DNA of 9,312 nucleotides, taken from contig QAMI01000012.1 in NCBI GenBank assembly GCA_003150395.1, positions 1-9,312 on the forward strand, given 5' to 3'. This DNA comes from Candidatus Gastranaerophilales bacterium. Its GTDB lineage: Bacteria > Cyanobacteriota > Vampirovibrionia > Gastranaerophilales > Gastranaerophilaceae. Below are positions 1 to 4,580 of this stretch, in pieces. The position numbers and the translations under genes were made by a program. Within the stretch, counting starts at the first letter, position 1. Each line of letters begins with the position of its first letter. The notes beneath the pieces are model-generated. The model was given only the letters and a program-made list of their open reading frames with translations. It did not search any database and was not told the origin of the DNA.

Positions 1-406
1 CTGTAACTGTTTTTGACTGACAAGCTGTTGTTCCACCGCCGCTAACACCGGATGATGCACCACCGCCACCGCCAACGGCATGAACAAGGAAAAATATAGC
101 ATTGGATGGAGGAGTAAACTTACATTCCGACACTGCAGTTGGACCAGTCGCAATTCCTTCTTCATTAACAGTATATTGTGTAAGCTGATTACCTTCATAA
201 TAGCACTCATAGCGGCCATGAAGACTTCTTTTTGTCTTTAATTCCGTTTTTTTAAAATGAATAGCCGGAAGGCCGATTACGATAAAAGACATTATCAGCA
301 AAACACAAAGCATTTCAGCTAAAGAAAATGCTTCGTAAATACTTGTTTTATCTTTTTCGGCAGCACTCCCGGAACTAAGGTAATTTCTGAAAACCTTATA
401 CTGCAT
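1..406 (-). CDS. Type IV prepilin-like protein with glycine-rich segment (C-terminus cut off)
   Basis: The gene is open from an ATG at 406-404 to the window edge, giving 135 residues without the C-terminus. A GAGGA ribosome binding site lies about 9 nt upstream. The N-terminus is a class III (prepilin) signal: a 26-residue leader ending in Ala, then F27-S-L-A-E31 with the conserved Glu at +5, followed by a hydrophobic helix to about residue 48. Such leaders are cut and N-methylated by prepilin peptidase, and the helix packs into a pilus or pseudopilus, or holds the protein in the inner membrane. Downstream are Cys69, Cys95 and Cys129 and a glycine-rich stretch at about 111-125 (five consecutive Gly, then a three-Gly run). 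The leader is long for a pilin, and the -1 residue is Ala rather than the usual Gly, as in the second pilin of the window. Pilin-like export and anchoring is well supported. The specific role (pilus, pseudopilus or surface adhesin) is unknown. Confidence 0.8.
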   Translation of the reverse strand, partial: MQYKVFRNYLSSGSAAEKDKTSIYEAFSLAEMLCVLLIMSFIVIGLPAIHFKKTELKTKRSLHGRYECYYEGNQLTQYTVNEEGIATGPTAVSECKFTPPSNAIFFLVHAVGGGGGASSGVSGGGTTACQSKTVT

Positions 407-438
407 TATATAATTCCTCATCTGATTGTTTATTAACT

Positions 439-467
439 ATTATAACATTTTATATATAATAATTCAA
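439..467 (-). promoter_or_regulatory. Sigma70-type promoter of the partial pilin gene
   Basis: On the minus strand a -35 TTGAAT (467-462) is followed by a 17-nt spacer and a -10 TATAAT (444-439) preceded by TGT, an extended -10. The predicted start is near 432, giving a 5' UTR of about 26 nt that carries the GAGGA ribosome binding site of the pilin gene. The match is strong, but the surroundings are AT-rich. Confidence 0.65.
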
Positions 468-485
468 CCCTTAAAAAGAAGGATT
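466..485 (-). terminator. Weak hairpin downstream of yqeG (possible terminator)
   Basis: Minus-strand hairpin of 7 bp, including one G-U pair: AATCCTT, six-base loop, AAGGGTT. It lies about 42 nt after the yqeG stop. There is no clean T-tract after it, and it overlaps the -35 box of the next gene's promoter, so a terminator role is only a possibility. Confidence 0.2.
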
Positions 486-526
486 TTAACTGGTAAAAAT
501 ACGTGAGGTTTTGTTTCAAATACAAA

Positions 527-1006
527 TTAATGCCGAACACAAAGACGCTCTAATTTTCTTACAAATCTTACGACTTTTTTCTCGGTTTTTGCTGTGATTG
601 AATCCACTAAAATTGTTTTACAGCCGAGTTTTTTACCGAACAAAACATCTGTTAAAGGCCTGTCACCAACCATTACAGCGTCTTTAGGATTTATGCCATG
701 TTTTTTTAAAAACTCAACTCCAAGCTTAACATTAGGTTTTTTAGCATTGAAAAGCATCGGAAATTCACTAACCGCACGAACTTTCTCTTCATAAGCCGGA
801 TTATTATTATTTGAAATTACGCCGACAAAAAAATCCTTTTTAACTTTATCAAGCCATTCACGAGTTTCTGAGAAATATGAAGCGGACTTTGAAGCCATAA
901 TCGTGCTGTCAAGGTCAAAAAGCAAAGCTTTTATTCCTTGAGCTTTCAACTCTTCCAAATCAATTGCATATATGCTTTCAATATTATAGTCAGGTTTAAG
1001 AAACAT
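527..1006 (-). CDS. yqeG: YqeG/Gep4-type HAD phosphatase
   Basis: The 159-residue protein fits the YqeG family in length and in its opening (M-F-L-K-P-D). All HAD landmarks are visible: motif I D31-L-D33-S-T35 with the nucleophile Asp31, Ser65 of motif II in VISNN, Lys89/Lys90 of motif III, and motif IV G-D115-R-P-L-T-D120. There is no large cap domain, as expected for this subgroup. Relatives of this family (mitochondrial Gep4 and cyanobacterial homologues) dephosphorylate phosphatidylglycerophosphate to phosphatidylglycerol. That substrate is an inference here, since Bacillus YqeG has no settled role. The ATG at 1006 overlaps the 3' end of trhP by 11 nt and has AGGAG at 1020-1016, so translational coupling to trhP is likely. 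No separate promoter was recognised. Confidence 0.88.
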   Translation of the reverse strand: MFLKPDYNIESIYAIDLEELKAQGIKALLFDLDSTIMASKSASYFSETREWLDKVKKDFFVGVISNNNNPAYEEKVRAVSEFPMLFNAKKPNVKLGVEFLKKHGINPKDAVMVGDRPLTDVLFGKKLGCKTILVDSITAKTEKKVVRFVRKLERLCVRH

Positions 1007-2255
1007 TATTTTTCACTCCTATTGTACGCGCAAGCGCATATTTGTAATCTTGTGGCTGTTTATCAAACAACAGAAAAACATCATCATTCGTGTTTGCAAG
1101 CGGCAAATCAATTCCATTTTCGTCTTTTACTGAAAGAAGTTTTGTTTTAAACTGTTCGTGAGGTGTGATAATTTCAACCTCGTTACCAATATGCATTTTA
1201 TTTTTAATTTTAACTGCATAAAAAACACCTTCCTCTGTTTTAAGAGGTTCTTTTGTACCTTTGAATTCGCACAAGAAATCGGCACCCGCCAAACCTTTTG
1301 AAATATCGTAACTGTAACTTTCGCTGTTGTTATCGCCAAGCGCGAAACCGGTTGTGTAACCGCGATTTCCTACTTTTTGAAGTTCGATAAAGTATTTATG
1401 CAAATCTGCCGACGGATTTTTCAAAACCTCATTAATTGCAGCTCTGTAAGTTTTTGCAACAGCCGAAACATAGTACAAACTTTTTGTCCTTCCCTCAACC
1501 TTAAATGAATTTACACCTGCGTCAATCATTTGAGAAAGGTATTCAACAAGACACAAGTCTTTAGGGCTTAAAATATGCGACCCGCGCTCATCCTGATTGA
1601 TTTCATAATACTGGTTGGGACGTGTGCTTTCAACAAGTTTGTAACTCCATCTGCAAGGCTGCGAACAGTTACCGTGGTTGGCTTTGCGTTCTCCGTTTGT
1701 GAAGTAATCACTCAAAAGACATCTTCCCGAAAAAGAAACACACTGTGAACCGTGAACAAAACATTCCAGTTCAATATCAGGAACTTTTTCTCTGATTTCG
1801 GCAACATCTTTTATCGGAAGTTCACGTGCTAGAATTACGCGGCTTGCGCCGTAATCCTGCCAAAATTTTACGCTTTCGTAGTTCAGAGTATTTGTTTGCG
1901 TGCTTACGTGAATTGGAACTTCAGGTGCGTGCTTTCGAAGCAAATTCATAATCCCGAAATCACTCACAATAAATGCATCCGGCTTCGCGTCTTTAAATCT
2001 GTCAATGCATTCTTCAAGGAGTTTTATATCGCTATTGAATGCAAAAATATTTAATGTGACATAAGCTTTTGCGCCGAGTTTATGCGCCAAATCAACGGCT
2101 TCTTTCAGATTTTCAAGAGTAATCAAGCTTCCTTTTCGCATCGCTCTCAAACTGAAATCTACAACACCAAGATAAACCGCATCAGCACCGTATTTTACGG
2201 CATATTCAAGTTTTTCTAAATTGCCCGCAGGCATCAAAAGTTCTATTTTTCCCAT
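996..2255 (-). CDS. trhP: U32-family tRNA 5-hydroxyuridine synthesis protein TrhP (YegQ/YrrO-like)
   Basis: The 419-residue protein has the U32 layout: an N-terminal TIM-barrel-like region opening with ELLMPAGN, the signature at 164-182 (E-x-F-x2-G-S-x-C-x4-G-x-C-x-L-S) with Cys172 and Cys179, then Cys197 and Cys201. These four Cys are the probable iron-sulfur ligands. A GRTKS motif follows, and a small C-terminal beta domain ends the protein. Although named 'peptidase', this branch (E. coli YegQ, B. subtilis YrrO) hydroxylates U34 of tRNAs using prephenate. The length and the LSPKDL and KVEGRTKS blocks match YegQ/TrhP better than RlhA or UbiU/UbiV. Position 171 is Gln where the classic pattern has an aliphatic residue. 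It is first in a two-gene unit with yqeG. The ATG at 2255 lies 6 nt after a -10 box and has no well-placed Shine-Dalgarno. Confidence 0.9.
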   Translation of the reverse strand: MGKIELLMPAGNLEKLEYAVKYGADAVYLGVVDFSLRAMRKGSLITLENLKEAVDLAHKLGAKAYVTLNIFAFNSDIKLLEECIDRFKDAKPDAFIVSDFGIMNLLRKHAPEVPIHVSTQTNTLNYESVKFWQDYGASRVILARELPIKDVAEIREKVPDIELECFVHGSQCVSFSGRCLLSDYFTNGERKANHGNCSQPCRWSYKLVESTRPNQYYEINQDERGSHILSPKDLCLVEYLSQMIDAGVNSFKVEGRTKSLYYVSAVAKTYRAAINEVLKNPSADLHKYFIELQKVGNRGYTTGFALGDNNSESYSYDISKGLAGADFLCEFKGTKEPLKTEEGVFYAVKIKNKMHIGNEVEIITPHEQFKTKLLSVKDENGIDLPLANTNDDVFLLFDKQPQDYKYALARTIGVKNNVS

Positions 2256-2261
2256 ACCCGG

Positions 2262-2290
2262 ATATTACCCTAAAAGAGGAAAATAATCAA
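2262..2290 (-). promoter_or_regulatory. Promoter of trhP-yqeG, predicted leaderless
   Basis: The minus strand shows -35 TTGATT (2290-2285), a 17-nt spacer and -10 TAATAT (2267-2262). Counting the last -10 base as -7 puts +1 exactly on the A of the trhP ATG at 2255. The only purine-rich element, AGGG at 2271-2268, overlaps the -10 and would not be in the transcript. Confidence 0.55.
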
Positions 2291-2363
2291 CCAATCAGGT
2301 GATGACTAATTTTGATAAATGTAGAAAATAGATAATGTTAAGTATGTTTTTGGAGAAAGATAT

Positions 2364-2498
2364 ATGCAGACTATTGAAAATGCAGCAACTACTATTAAAC
2401 AAATTTGGGCTTATCAGCACCCGGTTATGCACACCTGGTTTGTTTTAAGCTCATTATCGCTTTGTTTTATGTTCGCGTTCTTATTTTTTGCTATTTAG
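2364..2498 (+). CDS. 44-residue single-span membrane protein, unknown function
   Basis: ATG (2364) to TAG (2498) encodes 44 residues beginning MQTIENAATT and ending FLFFAI. A GGAG (2352-2355) sits 8 nt before the ATG, ideal for translation starts in this window. Residues 1-24 are polar to amphipathic with two His (19 and 23). Residues 25-44 form one hydrophobic segment running to the very last residue, like a tail-anchored or small bitopic protein. The gene is the only plausible coding content between trhP and the pilin gene, and it converges on the latter. A possible promoter (TTGATA at 2312, TAATGT at 2333) has a 15-nt spacer and is weak. I do not recognise the family. Options include a small membrane regulator or subunit, or a type I toxin-like peptide, though the N-terminus lacks the usual basic residues of those toxins. 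The coding call rests on the ribosome binding site and composition. Confidence 0.6.
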   Translation: MQTIENAATTIKQIWAYQHPVMHTWFVLSSLSLCFMFAFLFFAI

Positions 2499-2544
2499 TA
2501 TACTATATTAAATAGTTAGAATGGTATTCAAAAAGTGTAGTATA
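2499..2544. repeat. Long AT-rich inverted repeat between convergent genes
   Basis: TATACTA (2499-2505) pairs with TAGTATA (2538-2544). With two G-U pairs the stem extends to 11 bp (2499-2509 with 2534-2544), and the loop holds a small GAAT/ATTC hairpin (2519-2529). It starts at the stop codon of the 44-residue ORF and lies between convergent genes, so it may end or stabilise either transcript. No T-tract follows on either strand. Confidence 0.35.
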
Positions 2545-2561
2545 ACATAAATTAATTATGT
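2545..2561. repeat. Short inverted repeat 6-5-6
   Basis: ACATAA (2545-2550), five bases, TTATGT (2556-2561). It lies immediately downstream of the pilin stop on the minus strand. The arms are perfect but AT-rich, with no T-tract. It could be part of the 3' end structure of the convergent transcripts. Confidence 0.3.
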
Positions 2562-2567
2562 CAAAAG

Positions 2568-3317
2568 TTAAAAATCAGCTTTTCCACGATTTATAAGGTT
2601 CATGAAATCAGAAGTTGAAAAACCGCCTTTTTCAATATATATACACCTAGTATTCGGCTCAAGTTTTATATACGAGTCTGAGTCATTCTCTTTTTCAAAC
2701 TTAAAAGAAAAAAGATCATATCCATATTTATTAGGCCTTCTTTTTCCGTTGATATCAACAATGAACAATGGAGCTCTCCCATTATAGTCATATAAAATAA
2801 GTAAAAATCCGCCATTCAACACATATACAGTATTCTTGGTTTCAATAAATTCAGATGAAAATCCAGTACAATTTTCTTTATAAATTTGCATACCATCATA
2901 GTTATCACCGCCGGCAAAAACTTCTTCCAGCGGTTTGTACGATTCTGGAGGCAGACAGCCGTGCTCAAGAGCTTTCCCTTTGCAAGTTTGAATAACATTC
3001 ATTTGTTTTGCTATTTCATTATAAAAAGTTGGGCAATCTACCCAATTTCCAACAACCCCTTGAGAGTCCCTATAATAACATCTAACATTCTCACCCATGT
3101 CAAACTGCACTTTCTGAACGGCTGTCTGAAGTATGGAATAAAATTTTCTGAACTGCTGCTGTAGAACAAATGTCCTGTACTTAGAAACCAATGCCGGTAA
3201 AGTCATTGCAGCAACCACACCGATTATACCAAGCGTAATCAGAACTTCAGATAAAGTAAACGCTTGAAGTTTTAAACCATAAAAATTACCTGCCCATCTA
3301 ATACATTTGTTCTTCAA
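2568..3317 (-). CDS. Type IV prepilin-like protein, six-cysteine mature domain, TTG start
   Basis: The 249-residue protein has a 19-residue leader ending in Ala, then F20-T-L-S-E24 with Glu at +5, and a hydrophobic N-terminal helix (about 20-45, TLSEVLITLGIIGVVAAM) continuing amphipathically to about residue 70. This is a prepilin peptidase substrate of the pilin/pseudopilin type. The globular part carries six Cys (80, 95, 112, 121, 150, 225), probably disulfide-bonded outside the membrane. It also has the block FIVDINGKRRPNKYGYDLF (185-203), a 'DxNGxxxPNxxGxD' motif that I recall as common in large secreted pseudopilin-like proteins. The start codon is TTG at 3317-3315, chosen because AAGGAG (3329-3324) lies 6 nt upstream and no ATG exists before the helix. 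A near-consensus promoter precedes it. No assembly ATPase, secretin or prepilin peptidase is in the window. Confidence 0.88.
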   Translation of the reverse strand: MKNKCIRWAGNFYGLKLQAFTLSEVLITLGIIGVVAAMTLPALVSKYRTFVLQQQFRKFYSILQTAVQKVQFDMGENVRCYYRDSQGVVGNWVDCPTFYNEIAKQMNVIQTCKGKALEHGCLPPESYKPLEEVFAGGDNYDGMQIYKENCTGFSSEFIETKNTVYVLNGGFLLILYDYNGRAPLFIVDINGKRRPNKYGYDLFSFKFEKENDSDSYIKLEPNTRCIYIEKGGFSTSDFMNLINRGKADF

Positions 3318-3323
3318 AATAAG

Positions 3324-3329
3324 CTCCTT
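3324..3329 (-). promoter_or_regulatory. Ribosome binding site deciding a TTG start
   Basis: On the minus strand AAGGAG is followed by six bases and TTG at 3317. The next in-frame Met is inside the transmembrane helix and would destroy the prepilin signal, so the TTG is the start. Confidence 0.75.
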
Positions 3330-3392
3330 TATATTAAAAAATATTACACATACTATTATTATATAGGAATAAATATTTTATTATAGTAATGA

Positions 3393-3421
3393 ATTTTACA
3401 ATACAACTATAAACATGTCAA
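3393..3421 (-). promoter_or_regulatory. Near-consensus promoter of the six-cysteine pilin gene
   Basis: The minus strand carries a perfect -35 TTGACA (3421-3416), a 17-nt spacer and -10 TAAAAT (3398-3393, 5 of 6). The predicted start near 3386 gives a leader of about 69 nt. The -35 box lies 21 nt before the ATG of the divergent HTH gene, so the two control regions overlap. Confidence 0.65.
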
Positions 3422-3442
3422 TATGTGATACAAGGAAAAAAT

Positions 3443-3664
3443 ATGAGTATCAGAACAGATATCAAAACTATTCTCGCAGAAAACGACATGTCAATAACAA
3501 ATCTAGCAAAACTTATGACCGAAGCAAGCGGCAAGTATTATTCGCAATCTAACATTTCACAAAAACTCATGAGAGGCACCTTAAAATTTGAAGAAGCCAA
3601 GCTTATAGGTACATTGCTCGGTTACGAATTAAAATACATTAGGACAAAATCATACCTGAATTAG
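3443..3664 (+). CDS. Small helix-turn-helix DNA-binding protein (XRE-like)
   Basis: The 73-residue protein starts at ATG 3443, where AAGGA (3432-3436) is spaced by 6 nt. An in-frame GTG at 3425 would add six residues but has no ribosome binding site. The fold looks like one all-helical Cro/CI-type domain: a first helix (about 3-13), then S17-I-T-N-L-A-K-L-M as helix 2. A recognition helix follows around 34-44 (SQSNISQKL), then R44-G-T-L and two closing segments. There is no second domain, so it probably binds DNA as a dimer. It diverges from the six-cysteine pilin gene, and its 5' region overlaps that promoter's -35. Autoregulation or control of the pilin gene is therefore plausible but not shown. 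It lies just upstream of the ABC permease, which has its own promoter. DNA binding is likely, the target is unknown. Confidence 0.72.
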   Translation: MSIRTDIKTILAENDMSITNLAKLMTEASGKYYSQSNISQKLMRGTLKFEEAKLIGTLLGYELKYIRTKSYLN

Positions 3665-3702
3665 GAGATGGAATAACATAATTTAGTTTACTCTGATTTA
3701 CA

Positions 3703-3711
3703 TGTTATAAT
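3703..3711 (+). promoter_or_regulatory. Extended -10 promoter of the ABC permease gene, predicted leaderless
   Basis: TGT followed by a perfect TATAAT (3706-3711) forms an extended -10. The -35 region is poor (TTAGTT at 3683), which extended -10 promoters tolerate. The predicted start is 3718, one base before the ATG at 3719, and no Shine-Dalgarno is present upstream. Confidence 0.55.
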
Positions 3712-3718
3712 TTATTGC

Positions 3719-4543
3719 ATGAGGAAGTTAAGAACTTTTTTGGGATATGTAATATTAACAGGTATTGCAATAAGTATGCTTTACCCGTTTATCGCAATGG
3801 TGAACTTGTCTTTTGCAGAAGAAAATATGATTTTTAACCAAACTTCCAAGCTGTTTTATGGAAATCTAACGTTTGAGAATTATAAAAACGTATTTACACA
3901 AATTCCGTTAAGCCGTTATTTTCTTAACAGCCTGATAGTGGCATCAATTACAACCTTCGGTCAGGTAATCTTTGCAGCACTTTCCGGATATGCTTTTGCA
4001 AGATTGAAATTCCGATTTAAAAACGCTTTGTTTTTAATAATCCTTATCACAATGCTTGTTCCGCCACAGGTTAACATAATTCCACTGTTCTTCTTAATGC
4101 GTGAAATGCATTTGATAAACTCATATTCAGCGCTGATTTTACCGGGGCTTTTTGGAGGTTTCGGGATATTTTTGATGCGCCAGTATTTTTTAGGGCTGCC
4201 AAAAGACCTTGAAGAAGCTGCAAAAATTGATGGCTGCAATATTTTTGAAACATTTTTTAAAATCGCGCTTCCGCTCGCTTTGCCGACAGTCGCCACACTT
4301 TCACTATTCACTTTTGTAACAACTTGGAACAGTTTTATGTGGCCTTTAATCGTTACAAACACCGAAAGTATGCGTACTTTGCCAGTAGGATTAGCGGTTT
4401 TTAAAGGAAGTTTTCGAGAGATAACGCTCTGGGGTGAACTTTTAGCGTGTTCTGTCATTTGTACAATTCCAGTAATCGGAGTTTTTCTTATTGGCAAAAA
4501 ATATTTTATTAACGACATTATGCAGGGCGGCGTGAAGGAATAA
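3719..4543 (+). CDS. Carbohydrate ABC transporter permease, MalG/CUT1 type
   Basis: The 274-residue inner-membrane protein has about six spans: near 8-30, 69-93, 103-125, 136-157, 186-208 and 238-260. It carries the binding-protein-dependent permease EAA loop at 165-189 (E-E-A-A-K-I-D-G...I-A-L-P), the coupling helix that contacts the ATPase. Length and the C-terminal 'KKYFINDIMQGGVK' ending are typical of MalG/UgpE-type subunits, which work with a MalF-type permease, two ATPase copies and a lipoprotein or periplasmic binding protein to import sugars or glycerol-3-phosphate. None of those partners is next to it here, so they must be encoded elsewhere or the gene is a stray subunit. It is followed after 37 nt by the SulP gene, which appears to have its own promoter. 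The substrate cannot be read from this subunit. Confidence 0.9.
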   Translation: MRKLRTFLGYVILTGIAISMLYPFIAMVNLSFAEENMIFNQTSKLFYGNLTFENYKNVFTQIPLSRYFLNSLIVASITTFGQVIFAALSGYAFARLKFRFKNALFLIILITMLVPPQVNIIPLFFLMREMHLINSYSALILPGLFGGFGIFLMRQYFLGLPKDLEEAAKIDGCNIFETFFKIALPLALPTVATLSLFTFVTTWNSFMWPLIVTNTESMRTLPVGLAVFKGSFREITLWGELLACSVICTIPVIGVFLIGKKYFINDIMQGGVKE

Positions 4544-4545
4544 AA

Positions 4546-4574
4546 TTGCACAGCTGGCATTTTTCTGATAAACT
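4546..4574 (+). promoter_or_regulatory. Promoter of the SulP gene, predicted leaderless
   Basis: -35 TTGCAC (4546-4551), 17-nt spacer, extended -10 TGA+TAAACT (4566-4574). Counting the last -10 base as -7 places +1 on the A of the ATG at 4581. The bases before the ATG are CTCCCCTT, the opposite of a Shine-Dalgarno. It begins immediately after the stop codon of the ABC permease gene. Confidence 0.5.
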
Positions 4575-4580
4575 CCCCTT

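Noticed and set aside
2294..2330. Nine-codon ORF starting ATG at 2303 after a GG-containing site
   Set aside because: It is too short, ends at once and has no conserved feature. It lies in the presumed promoter region of the 44-residue gene.
3425..3442. GTG at 3425 as start of the HTH protein
   Set aside because: It has no ribosome binding site, while the ATG at 3443 has AAGGA at 6 nt and begins the typical MSIRTDI sequence.
3961..4560. 199-codon minus-strand open frame opposite the ABC permease
   Set aside because: The plus strand encodes a clear MalG-type permease with an EAA loop. The reverse frame has no family features.
4544..4566. GC-containing stretch with CAGCTG followed by five T after the ABC permease gene, as a terminator
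   Set aside because: Only about three base pairs can form around the palindrome, and the segment is better explained as the spacer of the SulP promoter.
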